From Hippophae tibetana (Eukaryota; Streptophyta; Magnoliopsida; Rosales; Elaeagnaceae), in contig CM072810.1 of NCBI GenBank assembly GCA_037013495.1, positions 31,339,843 to 31,403,842 on the forward strand: a DNA stretch of 64,000 nucleotides, given 5' to 3'. The position numbers were made by a program, and so were the translations under genes. This document shows, piece by piece, positions 1-12,207 of this stretch (position 1 is the first letter of the stretch; every line of letters starts with the position of its first letter). The notes under the pieces are model-generated. The model saw only the letters and a program-made list of their open reading frames with translations, was not told the origin of the DNA and made no database searches.

Positions 1-94
1 CTTCATAGGCTACAAATACAGCTTCAACATCAAAAACCACATGTGTAAGGCCTTTTAGCCCTACTCCTAATGTTATTATACACAAATAACAACT

Positions 95-560
95 ACAACT
101 ATAAATGAAAAATATATTAAGTTTGCACATGTTTGTTATCATTATGGTAGGAAATGTCATATTAGGCCCAAGTGTATATTTTTGATGAATGCTACTAAAT
201 TTAATAAAAATTTCCATGCTTCACATAGTAGGACTCATAACCATAATCCATCTATGCATGTTGCTTCATATTCTATGATTAATAGAAATTGTAATAACAT
301 GTTCAAAAATTATACTAGAAATCATAAAGTTATTGGTTCAAGGAGGCATACAAAACTCAACACTTGTAATTTAGTATTAATTACAATCATCCTATCATGC
401 ATACTACATATTCATTTAGGATGAATGGGAAATCTAAAAGTAAAGTCCAAGAATATGCCAATGATAACTAAGGTAGTTGGTTTCCAATCCAAAGATATAA
501 ATAAACTAAAATTCAATAAAGTTAGAGGTTAGGAAAGATTGTCTGCTTCCAATCACCTGA
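95..560 (+). pseudogene. Decayed Copia-type gag remnant (zinc-knuckle region)
   Basis: The plus-strand translation around 135-180 resembles a CCHC zinc knuckle of plant Copia Gag proteins: a Cys, two residues later a Tyr in place of the second Cys, then His and the final Cys in an H-I-R-P-K-C context. The same H-L-R-P-Q-C style knuckle is seen near 27835 in this window. Downstream frames are broken by stops. A short open frame at 182-424 has no family resemblance and is probably chance. The identification rests on one degenerate motif, so it is tentative. Confidence 0.4.
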
Positions 561-1939
561 CCGTCATTTATTGTTCACCTAGATACTTTTATTTGAGTGT
601 TTAATTAACCATAGCTGAGTATATTTAGTTTATTTGTTTTTTTATTAATGTTTCTTTAGTTTCAAAAAAAAATAAAAAAAATAAAAAAAATAAAAAAATA
701 AAGAGAGAAGTAGATATGCATTACCATTGATACGATCGTTACATACTTCATTCATATTTATTTTAATGTGATATGCATTATTAAAATGGATATTTTGACT
801 TGTGAATTTATATATTTTTCATATCTGGTGATCGTTGTTAATATGAACCTACTCACATACTCATTGAACACATGTGTATGTCATGTTTGAAGTTTACGAT
901 TTATTTTGTGAGATTTTAGGGAATGAGCTAACCTTGACTACAAATTTATTTTTGATATCTATATTTCACTTTCTAAAATGATTATTATAGAGAGACACCT
1001 AATTTTGATAGGGCTACATACTATGATGTATGAAGCTACAACAATGAGCGGAAAGGTTACCTCAAAATTGTTATGAAAATCATCATACTAGGTTTTTAGC
1101 TTGTGCATATTTCTTTTAAAAAAATATTAATATTAAAGTAAAAAATAAAAATACAAAATTTTTTACATGCACAAAAAGAAAATAAATAAACAATCTCTCA
1201 CACAAAAAAAATTAATACAAGAGGGTAATACAAAAATATATATAGATTAAATTTTTCTCTTAGTAAGTAAATTTTATTTTGTACAAGTATGAATTCAACT
1301 GTAATTTTTTATGATAAGTGATAATATTTCCTTTAAATCCTTTATAACTAATCATAAATGAACCAACTGACATATTGTTGCAATTTTGTTATTTATCTCA
1401 CTTTTGTGAATGTCGATATGTCACTATATATGTTAGTATGTTTGTGTGACTTGTCTACGTATATTTATGTTGTCAATAGATAATCACACTATGAACAAAA
1501 TTAATTTCATAATTTGTGTATACTGTTGTAGTTAAGTCTTCTACCCTTAATCAAAACATAATTATATATATATATATATATATCATTTTTTATAAATTTT
1601 TGCTTTATTTTATTTTATTTTGATGAGTCATAGAACTTGGAGGAGTTTATTCATTATATATATCTAATAATTGCTCATATGAATTATCTGTTCTACAAAG
1701 TTATGTTACTTTTCACATGACAAAAAGGGGAATAGAGTTAATGATTATTAATTGAAAATATATAAAGGAGAGAGTTAACTAAGAGGGAGAGTTATTGATT
1801 GAAAAATTTCTTTGAGAGATTACATATAAGGGGAGAACCTATTGAGTGTTCGAGTTTATTCACATAGGGTGAGTAATACCTAAATGTTCTATCTTTTATT
1901 ACTAATCAATTATGTATATTTCTTTGCTTCTCTATTGGT
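561..1939. other. AT-rich intergenic DNA, no gene recognised
   Basis: The stretch is very AT-rich with A-tracts (about 664-705) and a TA dinucleotide run at about 1563-1582. A purine tract around 1720-1735 resembles a retrotransposon polypurine tract, but no LTR could be paired with it. No coding signal was seen on either strand. Confidence 0.5.
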
Positions 1940-1944
1940 ATATA

Positions 1945-3710
1945 TGATGAGTAAAACCGACATCACCGATCATGTCAATACTTTGGTTTTATATTTATAA
2001 AACTCTCATAAGTGTACAAATCATTTCATAGAAAATGATAAGTATACTCCCAAAGTCGATCTAAGGAATGAATATATGTGGTTTTTAATTTATTATTCAA
2101 ACTTTTAAAAATTAAATTAAATCCTAAACATCTTGTCACAATATTTTGGGTTTTTGTGTTTTCCTAATCTAATAACAAATAAACATAAATACGGATTCAA
2201 TAAATATTTATGCAAATTTTATCAATTATAATAGTGGAATATTTATGGATATAGTAACTAAATTAATTATGTTTTCTCATATTATTTAGGTTATTAAATA
2301 TATAAATTGATATTTATTGATTCTCTCTTTTTTATATGAATACCACATTTGGTGGGGTTAGATATTATTTGTTAATTCAACAAATCAATTAACACCTATG
2401 GGTGGGGTCAATAACTAATTTAGATAATCAAATTAATTCTTTTTTTCTAAGTGATTGAAAATGAACCATTTAAATGCCACAAGTGATGGGATTAGATAGT
2501 TTAAACTTTATTCAAAGTGTCCAAATTAAACCTAAGAATTTAATTATCTGATTACTAACTTTCAAGTTTTAAAACCATTACTGAAAATATACTATCAATA
2601 CATTTTCAGATAATAATTCATATAAAAACTTTTGAAATAGAGTTTCATTCTAACTACCTGGCAATTGTATCAACAAATAAAATAACACTACTCTAAATCA
2701 GACTGGATAACTAAACCTTAAAATCTAATTATCAGATTTAAGTTTGTAATGAAAAATAATATATTTCTCTCTAACATTCTTAATATAAATCTTGAATAAA
2801 AACAAAATCGATTCATTTTAGAGATTTTTACCTATTTAATATTTCGCAATCATAACAATGTTATTATTATATCATGTTTACTAACAACCAACAATGTTAA
2901 ATTTGATCACAGACAAATTAAATATAACATATAAGAATAAAACATAAAAAAATAACTATAAAGAAAATATAATCCTTACAATAATTTTATGCTAATTCTG
3001 TTGCTAGAAAACCTCCAAACGGATTCGCATTTCCATTTATTGAATCAAAAACCTAAAAATTTACAAAAACATAACTAGTTCTAATAAAATAACATTAAAA
3101 CTAAAAACTAAAAAAAACTAAGATATATAAAAAAGCGTTAAGAAACTAATTTATCAAGGTGTTTTTTTGGTGTATTTTTGGTGTAGAGGAGATTGGGGGT
3201 ACTTATAGTGAGGATAGAGTGAAAAAAATGTGAAAAACACGTAATAGGTAGATGATGACATCATCGCTGATGTAGAAAGGACATGCACTAACGTAAGGGA
3301 ATTCGGCATATGGGGTGCAGCGGCGCACGCGGATTTGGGTAGATACGCACATATGGGCACATGAGTTCGACGTTTTTTGGGAGATGTGTGCAGACTTCGG
3401 TGTTTGTTCGGCGTAGTTGTGGCACACGATTTTGGCCTTTTGACCCATTTTGTCTAATTTTTCCATCTTTTTTACTTTTCCTCATTTATTTTCTCAATAT
3501 ATTTGTGATGTATTGCCTCCAGTATTTTTCTTCGAGTATTTAAGTTATTTTTTTGGAAGCGAAAATAACTAAAAAAAGAATAAAAATACTCTTGATTCTG
3601 AAAAGATAAATTTATATAAAAATATGATAAAATCATATAAATATAAATCTTTTTAATCAATTAAAGTACATAAAATCATAATAATTTTAGTGTTTTTTAA
3701 GCATTCGTCA
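1945..3710 (-). mobile_element. Solo LTR of an Athila-like Ty3/Gypsy element
   Basis: Read on the minus strand, this 1,766-bp unit is a diverged copy of the LTR at 36735-38754. It shares the U5 end (TGATGA at 1945 is the complement of the LTR's TCATCA end), the U5 hairpins around 2345-2500, the TGACATCA promoter region near 3255, and the start resembling TGACGAATGC near 3710. It is flanked by the 5-bp direct repeat ATATA (1940-1944 and 3711-3715). No internal sequence adjoins either end. This is the expected product of LTR-LTR recombination after an ordinary insertion. Confidence 0.9.
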
Positions 3711-3920
3711 ATATATACTGAACTAATGAACAATAAGTCTTTCGGGACAAGTTTTTTGATTGTTTATGTTTTTTATTTCAATGTACTCATGAGCTTTCAA
3801 GCTTCAAGTGAATATGGTTTCACTAGATCATAGGATAGTTCCACTATGTAAAAAATTTATTTTTCCTATGGGCATCATGTAATACGAGGTTTTTTTCACA
3901 AGCATGTCAAATGGGAAGAT
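3711..3920 (+). other. Copia 3' region with polypurine tract-like site
   Basis: Short non-coding stretch ending in CAAATGGGAAGAT (about 3908-3920) directly before TGTAAGG. This resembles the polypurine tract and LTR start of SIRE-type Copia elements. No frame of note was found. Confidence 0.35.
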
Positions 3921-5220
3921 TGTAAGGTTTATGTAAGTGTTGGTGATATTCTTGAACAAAGCATACAAATGTAATTTTAGTTTCTAAGTGTGTCTTTCAA
4001 GAATATGTCAAGCCAAAGAAACTATCGAGTTCCAACGAATACATATAAGGTATATCTTTGTTCTTATGCACGTTAGAGTTCATATAAGATACAGAGGAAC
4101 ATTTTGATTTTAGGTTACTCAATTGATTAAGACATCACTATATCGATCGAGGTGTCTAGATCGATCAAGAATCGATCTACTCAATTGAAAAAGTTCATAA
4201 TCAATTTTTCAATTGACTAGATCGATTGATTAATTACCTAGATCGGTGTAACCTAGTCAGAATTAATTATTTATTACACTAGATCGATCGAGAATTGATT
4301 GGATCAATCAAGGATGTTTTGATCGTAGGATTGTATCAATCGATAAGAGTTTCATATTTGATCAATTGAGTATATGTTAGATCAATCGAGCGATTAGGAC
4401 TTTAATTTTAAAATCTATTTCTAACCCGAATCGAATTGGTTTATTACTATATTGTGCTCATTCTTTAAACTCTTTTAACTAATTTTGTGGACATAATAGT
4501 AATATTACTTTGACCTAGTGATTCAAAATATTCTATTTAAACAAACCAAAGTACACAAATTTATTAACTACACAAAAGCATTATTCTGTTCATCTTAATC
4601 TCTCTCATATTTTGCAAAAACTATTCAAATAGGCTTTTCATTTAGTTAATTTATCAAACAGTTTTTTGGTAGTTTTTGATTGATTAACAAGCTTATATTA
4701 CTTGTGATATTATGCTTAAACTGATGGTTCTAAGGTTACTAGTTGATGTTGATCTATCTAATATATTATTAAATCATCTAGTTAAGGTTATTCATTATCT
4801 AATCTACTCTAGGACACATATTTACACTTGTGTTATTATGCTAATATTTCAAGTACTCGTTGCATGAATTTGATTGCTTGTGTGACTCAATTTATCGAAA
4901 CGTTGATCCAAATCCAAACACCTTGTTTGTAAAGACTGTGAAAGAAAGCGAAGACTTGTACATATATTACCTAGGAGCATTACCTTGGTGGATAATTTGA
5001 GTCCTAGCCTTATAATTAAACATTATTTTCATAGTGGATAGTTATGGAGTCTGGTGAACCGGTAGTTTTCCTCTTAGGCTTTTGATGTAGCCTAGGTTTT
5101 TTCTTCCTAAAAATCTCGTGTATTGATTTATATTTTCACAATACTTTTTTACACATGATTTCATGCCTAAGTGTCTGCGAAAATTTTGATTTGTCATAAT
5201 TTCATTGATTATCTATTCAC
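3921..5220 (+). repeat. Copia-type LTR, degenerate
   Basis: The sequence starts TGTAAGG after a purine tract. The part from about 3953 to 4180 is repeated at 20956-21232, which shows it is a dispersed repeat. Between 4140 and 4390 there are many GATCGATC-like palindromes. The U5-like part (about 5030-5220) contains the GGTGAACCGGTAG and CTAGGTTTTTTC type of sequence seen near the 3' end of Copia LTRs. The 3' boundary is uncertain; no intact primer-binding site follows. Confidence 0.45.
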
Positions 5221-5289
5221 CCCTAGCTAATTACATTTGTAACTAAATTTAACTTTTCAGTGTTTATGACCAACCTTAAGGATTTGAAG

Positions 5290-5895
5290 GTTAATTTTCC
5301 ACAAAATGTCTCAAATTAAATAAGGTAATATATGGCCTTAAATAAGCTCTATAAGCCTAGTTTGACACACTCATAGGAGGTCTCAAACTTATAGGATTTG
5401 CTTAATCTAGAGCTAACATGGACTAGTTCTCAAGCCATAGACTCAACTTTCATTACAAGGTTTTGGTGAATCTAACTAGGGTAGCTCTTATAAGGACAAA
5501 AGATCTACCACTTGGCTTAGTAATCTACGTATGTGCAAATCCAATTCTCTAATCTAACAAGTAATCCATTGTTTCTCAATCCAACACTAAGGTTGAATAT
5601 TAAGCCTTTGTTAAAACTATGGATTGAATCTTCGTTGTCTAAAATTAAGATTGTGCTTCCTATTTGGTGTGACAATCAAAGCACTGTGGCTCCTAGTGCT
5701 ATCTAGTTTTCCATGCTCGAGCCAAACATATTGAGCTGAATCTTTACTTTGTGAACTTGCTTCTAAACTACTTGTTTTGCATATCCCATCTCATGAACAG
5801 ATAGCTTATATGCTAACCAAGCCTTTGTCCATTGCCCAATTCACATTGTTTCAAAACAAACTTAGTATCATTAATATGCTAGGAAGGCTTAAGAA
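5290..5895 (+). pseudogene. Ty1/Copia reverse transcriptase / RNase H remnant
   Basis: Near 5310-5370 a broken plus-strand frame resembles the Copia RT block K-L-N-K-A-x-Y-G-L-K-Q-A. From about 5570 to 5870 scattered frames resemble the RNase H C-terminus: CDNQS-like (around 5670), HIELNLYFV-like (around 5730), and SHEQIAYMLTKPLSIAQF, which reads cleanly at about 5791-5844. Stops and frameshifts abound and the DNA between the RT and RNase H blocks is missing, so this is a truncated, dead copy. The RNase H end is typical of Copia polyproteins. Confidence 0.8.
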
Positions 5896-5989
5896 GATGA
5901 CGGAAGGCTTATAGAATGTGGCAAACAAATCATAGCACTAGCACATACAGCTCAAAAAATGCATCCAAGCCCTCCACGATTGACAATCA

Positions 5990-6420
5990 AGTTTGTTAGC
6001 ACATGGTCACAAACCAAGGTTGTTAGCCCCTTAACAACCTTGTCATCATCATCAACCAATCACTCAAACTCACGTGAATTGCACAAAGGTAAAAGTAACA
6101 CTACACAATCAATGAATAAAAAGGATTGCACACGGATTGTATAATAGATTTTATATAGAAATAGTTCTGTTGTACTTTAGCTTAAATGTGTAGTACAACA
6201 ATGCATTGCACTTTAATTGATATAATTAAAATGATACAAAATCAGTTACAAAATGCTATTCATCTATGCATTTCTTCTTTTTCAAGCTCCTCTCTACAAC
6301 ATTTCTTCAACTTTCACTTGAAATCTCACATTATATGCATCAAATTGTAATATTATATATTTTTATTAATATTTATTTAATTAACATTACACATACATGC
6401 CCTCACATTTTTCCTACTTG
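5990..6420 (+). repeat. Possible short Copia 3' LTR following the RNase H remnant
   Basis: The RNase H remnant ends at about 5895. TGTTAGC at about 5993 then begins a roughly 400-bp segment with a TATA-like TTTATATAG near 6151. Short LTRs of Ale-type Copia elements have this arrangement. No second LTR, target duplication or polypurine tract could be confirmed. Confidence 0.3.
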
Positions 6421-7164
6421 ACAAGCAAATTTGCTTACTAATATACTGTATCCAGCTTGGCTTTCAAGCTCATCTCATTCGCTTAGGCTTGGGGGAGGGC
6501 ACGAATCTTAGGTGCTTGATGTTGCAAACATAGTTAGTTTGCATTTGTTTCCTTGATCATTCTCTCTTCTTCCCTCCGTCCCCCATTTAGTACTGATAAA
6601 ATGGAGCTTGCTTGATTGCCGTAAGTGGAGAATCCTCCCTTAATACCCATAGGTCAAGTTTTGGCACAATTGATGGATTATTTTACTGGATTATTTTACT
6701 GGATATAGTCTTGTTAAAGAACATATCTGTAGATGTGAATTTGTTATTATTATGTCACGTGCATAATATAATGAAAAGTATATGGAATACTAAGGATATT
6801 GTTGTGCTTGACGTCTATTGTAAAGAATACCACCATATATTTTCCTGATACCTATAACCTGTATCCTCTTAGAAATATTGTAGATCTTAAATCCTTTTAA
6901 GTTGTATTTACAGAGCATTAACCTTTCTTTAATCTCATTGAATCATGTTTGATGGTTAATTACTCCATTACTAAATACTAAATAAGCTTATCTTTTACAT
7001 GCCCCAACTCTTTACTCTAGCTGGTAAAGAAAAGTGGACAATTATGTAATGTTCATTTGCTTGCTAGAGTTTAAATGTCATAGCAATAGAAACAAAACAA
7101 GATTTACATTAACATCATTCATAGTGGTGTCACTTAATGTTGTACTTACGAGTCATCAATCATC
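6421..7164. other. Intergenic DNA downstream of the RPA32 gene
   Basis: No coding family is recognised. An open frame at 6612-6848 on the plus strand has no domain resemblance. The part nearest 7164 must contain the 3' UTR of the RPA32 gene on the minus strand, but I could not place its polyadenylation site. Confidence 0.5.
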
Positions 7165-10100
7165 TCAAACTGCTTTGAAGTGAAAGTCGTCAATAGTAGG
7201 ATATATTACACCTTCACTTTCAAGATATTTGATAGATTCCCTGGAAAATAAAAATAAGCAAGGAAATTAGATATGTAAGAATCGATTTGAAATATACCCC
7301 AAAAATGAGGGGAAGAAAGAAAGAATACATGATCTTGTCCATGGGAATTCTTAGCTGTTTGGAGAGCTCATCTCTATGTATTCCAGTTACATTCTCCCTG
7401 CAATAAGAAATTATTCAAATAAGTTTAGAAACAGTCTTACCATTAGAAGATTATGTGACCGCAGCTAAATTATCATCACGCTGACATATTCAAATTGAGT
7501 ATTATATAGAAATATCCCCCTTTGTAGACCCTCCCTTTTATTTTTTATAAGGGTGAAAATTTTGCCCGTGAATACTTTGGTACTTCAACTTTTAGAGAAA
7601 TTTCAGTTGAAAAACAAAATATGAAAACTCACTTTAAAATTGGGAATTTTAAATGAACCCTTATGATCAATTATTAATTATTTATCGTATGTAAAGTAAA
7701 AATAAATTAAAAGACGTTTGACATAGTGTGATATAAAGTATATTATAAAATAAAAACTTTAAAGTTCAAAATTTCAAAAAAAATTGGAAAATTTTCTATC
7801 AAAATTTTCAAAACTTTTATAGTTTATAAGAAAAAAAATTACCATAAAAGCAGAACAAAGCGACTAGAATCTGACAGTAATCCACAACATACAATAAAAT
7901 AATAACTTATAAAGTTCAGTATAAGGCTCACATGTTTGAAGGCTGTCTTAGATAATCAAGGACAAACTTACTACAGCCTGTTACTCCATCATCGCTACAC
8001 TGATCAGAGAACTACAAAAAAGGCCATCAAATCTCAGTCGATTGTCAAAAATGAATGTAAATAGGAACACCATGAAAGTAAACTCTTGACAGCAAGTTTC
8101 CATACTTGATTAGACAGGGAACTCTGATTTCCACTCGATTCACTTTTCACAGGAGAGCTCAGAGACGCACCCACAGCCTTATGATGACCTGCAGCACTTC
8201 CAGGCTGCTCCAGCCAGCATGAATGACAATTAAGTAAATAGGTTTCCTTTGGCTCCAGGAATAAATAGATGCCAATGTGTTGCATATTAAGCATATCTGC
8301 CTAAGACAGGACACATTGATACAAAAGCTCAAATTATCAGTACCTGAGACATGGATTTCAGCAAGCAGGTATGAATGCATTCAATAAAGTGAAAGGCAAC
8401 TTCATCAAAGTTTTTCACTGGCCTGAAACTCAAATAAAAGAGAATTTAGTTTTAACATTTAATGTATAAGAACAGCAAAACAGAAATGTACAAAACATTC
8501 GTTCTTACTTATGTTCATTTAACCAGGAAAACTCTTGCGTGAGAAAAGGAAACTCACGAGCAAGGGGAAGAAGAAAATTCTATCATTTAATCAGTTTCAA
8601 AAGATAAAACAGATCTTGCCATGATTTTATTACAAGAATGATGAATGAACCATTATAATATTTATATTTAAGAAAAAAATGTTGTAAAAGTCCTTTAAAT
8701 ATAAAAATATATTATTAGTCCCTTACATTTGTAAAAAAAATGTCAAAAAAAAGACTTATTTTATTCATGGATGGATTAAAAGGGGAGGCATAACAAACAT
8801 TTCACAACGGTTATAACAAAAAAAAGAGGGGGGGTGTAAAAGATCAACCATTCCCACAGCAAATACCACCCCAAACCAAACCCAAATCCTCTCTTCATCT
8901 TCCTAATCATAGATTTTCCCTACTCACGTTTCCCAACTGGAAGATTTCTCCAAATCACCTCCTATTCATCCTTTTTAGATTTTATTCCTTTCCAAGAAAG
9001 AGGGGTTGAGAGTTGGGGACTGGTGATTGATGGTGGGGGACTGGCAGCGGGCAGCTGTTGGTGGTGGAGTGTTGGCTGCTTCAACTAAACTTGGCTGATA
9101 AATAAGGAAAAAAGGTGTGGAAAATATTGGCTGCTTCCCCCCTAAAGAAAATATTTTAGGGGCAAGTTTTTGTTAGGTGGGAAAAATTATTAACGATGCT
9201 AGCTACCCTTTCTTAATGAATCATGTGCATTGCATGAGGTCGATTACAGAAAAAACTATTAAAATATTGACTGAATATTGAAATTTGTTCTTTGATACCT
9301 ATTACAAATTCTAAAAGACCAAATAACACCTTTTTATATCCAATGAACTAATTGGCACAAACCTTCTCATCTAAAGGACTTGTACAACACCTCACCCTAT
9401 ATTTAAATTCTAAATAACCACAGCCTGATTGAAATGAGTACATACTATATCAGGTAATGGATAAAGACTGCAATCGTTTTTCAAACTATTTTCACTAACT
9501 AATGCTTTAGTGATATCTTCACCACGGCTATACCAACTTTAAGACTATAAAGTCAGCTTTCCAGATCATAAAGTTGATATTTTCATTATCTGGCTCTAAA
9601 CATTACCTGACATTTCCAGATTCTCATTTGAATTTTAGACCTCCGATCTGTGGCTGATTGATTCACAACTGAATGTAAACTTAGTTACATATGTTATGTA
9701 TTTAATGACTCACCCAAGCACACAGATCTAAGATCAGAACTATTATCCATGTAAGCTACAAAATTAAGTGTTACATCAATGTAATTTGCGTTCACTTTCT
9801 TTTAACCACTACATTAACTTCAAATAATCTCAAGTTCTCAACCATTGAAGCTTTAAAAAACTGTGTACCTACATTAGCAACAGCCTACACACAGTGACCA
9901 TTGTGGTTGCAAATACATCGAATCTCATATGTACTGTAGAATTTCCTAAAACTAAAGGTCATTGTGCCCTTCTAGACATGTCTATTACAGTTTAAACATA
10001 TCTCAGTTAGCTAGTCTCAACATATATTGAAAAATAATAAGCCAGTTCTACTAAATGGATAGTCATCAGTTCTTAACAGAACAATATCATTTCTTCTCAA

Positions 10101-12043
10101 AATGATACTGCAAAGCACTTATTATGGCCAGAGAAGTGCAAATAACCACTCTAAGATATTGACCAAGCTTCAAAGTTGAAAGAAATTCACAATAAACTCA
10201 ATAACAAATCCAATAAAAATGTAAGTCCATACCTAACAGTAAAGGCATTTAGTTGACGAATTCCTTGAAAGACTTTCAAGGACCCAATAACACGAACATA
10301 CATTTCATTCCTATAGCAAAATAATTTCAAATATACATCATAAGAATTGTATTATTTAAAGTACTCTTTATGGAAAGCACAAACAATCACTTAATAGTTA
10401 ATGCAATAAATATATATATCACTTAATAGTTAATACAAGAAATATTGGACTTACTGTATTTCGTCCATTTCCATTTTATCAAAAGTCTCATTGACCCTGT
10501 CAAATTCAACAATAATTTTACATTACGTAGCTAATAAGAAATGGAATAAGAAAATATCAAAATGTTGCGTACAATATAAATGAAATTAGAATATATTCTT
10601 TAACCTATTTCATATGCAGGACAGACTTTTCCACTGACAAAATGTTTGTTCTCATGTCTATATAATGATTGTGTATATAATAGACTAAACTTCTTCTAAG
10701 GTCCCCCAACCTAACTTGGTAAATTTCTGAACTTACAAAGTTACAATTTACTCCCCCAAACTTTTTAAAAAGTTACACTAAGGTACTATTTTTGCTAATG
10801 CAACGTATCATTCACATTGGATAAGTTACCAACATGAATAGGTAAAGCTCAGGAACATATGTAATTTGCATGGATAACATATACTAGACGAGATTAGTAA
10901 GCTAATTACGTTTTATTAGCTAAAATAGGACTTAAGTGTAACCTTATAAATGGTTTGAAGATAAAAATATATTTTTTGTAAGTTTGAGAACCCAAGTGAA
11001 CCAAGTTTTACGTAGATTGACACATCAGTTTAGCCTATATCATACTGCAATTACTTTTTCAGAAATGAAATTTATTTCTTTAGCTTTGGCAAGATATATT
11101 TTGATATTTCCAACTCTAACGAATGAAAGTGTAAAATTTAGTGACAATAGTTTCTTGTTTGCTAATGGTGCACATGTATAAGACTTGAAAATTACCATCT
11201 TCTACAAGGCATTCGTCCTGTTCCATCATCAAGTGTGAAGTTAACATCAATGTTTCTTTCTTCTTTGTTGAACACCATTCCAACCAAAGTAACCTAAATA
11301 TCAACAATATAGTACAGCACGGACACAAGAATGAAGACAGAATCCCAAAACAAAATTTCATGTAATGTATTTATCTCAAATTTCTCCTGTATTTCCTGAA
11401 TGATTAAGTGAAATGAAGCAAACAAATATAAATCGTGCAAATGACCATACATTGGTAACATCCTTGCCGCTGACCACAAAATTGGATTTCTCTTCGCCAG
11501 AATGATAAGCTTCACTTATCTGCTTCACTGTCAAGGGTATCAACCCTTGATTCTCCCGAGTCTGTATCGATGATACAATAGTAATGATAAACAATGGAGA
11601 AAATAAAACTGTACAATCACTTTCACTGTTTACATAATTTTCACATGATCGTGTCTTAACATTCGAATCAACTCAAAGCCCCAATACCACACCTATAGCG
11701 CAAGCATTGAAAAATTACAGCAAAGAGTAACAAATCCTTTTCATATTATTGCTCTTATTTCTGAAAATATTAACAGTAGAAAATACCAACCAGCATGTAA
11801 ATGTAAGACTTTGCTACAAGTTAGTAAATTGAACACTCAAATGCATTTCTTTCCTACACAATCTTCTTTGCTACAAATTATCAGAAGCCATGAGGTTTTC
11901 AGAGAAATAATTCGAAAACATAAAAAAAGATGACTTGCCTTTGCCGCAGATGGAGAAGAGTCGTTATACTGAGTCGAATGCGTCGACATAAACCCACCGC
12001 CAAAGAAGGCCAGGTTAGGATCGAATGGACTTCCGGAGGACAT
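7165..12043 (-). CDS. RPA2: Replication protein A 32 kDa subunit (RPA32/RPA2), ten exons
   Basis: RPA32 is the middle subunit of the heterotrimeric single-stranded DNA-binding protein of nuclear replication, repair and recombination. Exons (minus strand): 12043-11939, 11561-11451, 11293-11196, 10496-10455, 10310-10233, 8422-8344, 8204-8106, 8011-7932, 7397-7329, 7240-7165. They total 837 nt, giving 278 aa plus stop, close to the usual plant length. All phases join in frame. All introns are GT-AG except the first, which has a GC donor (AAG|GCAAGT). Residues 1-35 form the Ser/Gly-rich N-terminus, homologous to the phosphorylated tail. Residues about 60-155 form the OB fold, including FTLDDGTGRMPCRRW at about 91-105. 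Residues about 205-278 form the C-terminal winged helix, with GIHRDELSKQLRIP and EGVIYPTIDDFHF. An upstream in-frame acceptor at 8301 could lengthen exon 7 by 32 codons. No break was seen, so the gene appears functional. Confidence 0.93.
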
Positions 12044-12207
12044 CTTCACAAACCCTAACCCCAATAGATTGAGCGATATATAGAGAAATAACTTAATCAA
12101 TAAAGCAAGTAAAGGACTATAGGTTAAGACGGAGAGCATTTCTCCGAGTATATATACTGCTCTGAATATTAATGGATTTCCCGCCACTGGGGTTTTAGTT
12201 TCCCGCC
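12044..12207 (-). promoter_or_regulatory. RPA32 core promoter: two E2F sites, TATA box, telo-box
   Basis: Two identical E2F-type sites, TTTCCCGCC (GGCGGGAAA on the gene strand), lie at 12177-12185 and 12199-12207, 22 bp apart. A TATATATA box lies at 12149-12156. A telo-box, AAACCCTA, lies at 12050-12057 in the short 5' leader. No ATG occurs between the TATA region and the start codon at 12043, which supports the chosen start. E2F sites drive G1/S transcription of replication genes, and telo-boxes often accompany them in plant genes active in dividing cells. Function here is inferred from the motifs. Confidence 0.75.

Noticed and set aside
182-424. 80-aa frame MMNATKF...
   Set aside because: His/Asn-rich by composition, out of frame with the neighbouring gag remnant, and no family resemblance.
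1563-1582. TA run, and the CA run at 31684-31700, considered as array repeats or CRISPR-like
   Set aside because: Simple microsatellites; no spacer-repeat structure anywhere in the window.
9139-9162. CCCCTAAA/TTTAGGGG inverted repeat in RPA32 intron 5
   Set aside because: A single short palindrome without flanking duplications; not enough to call a MITE.
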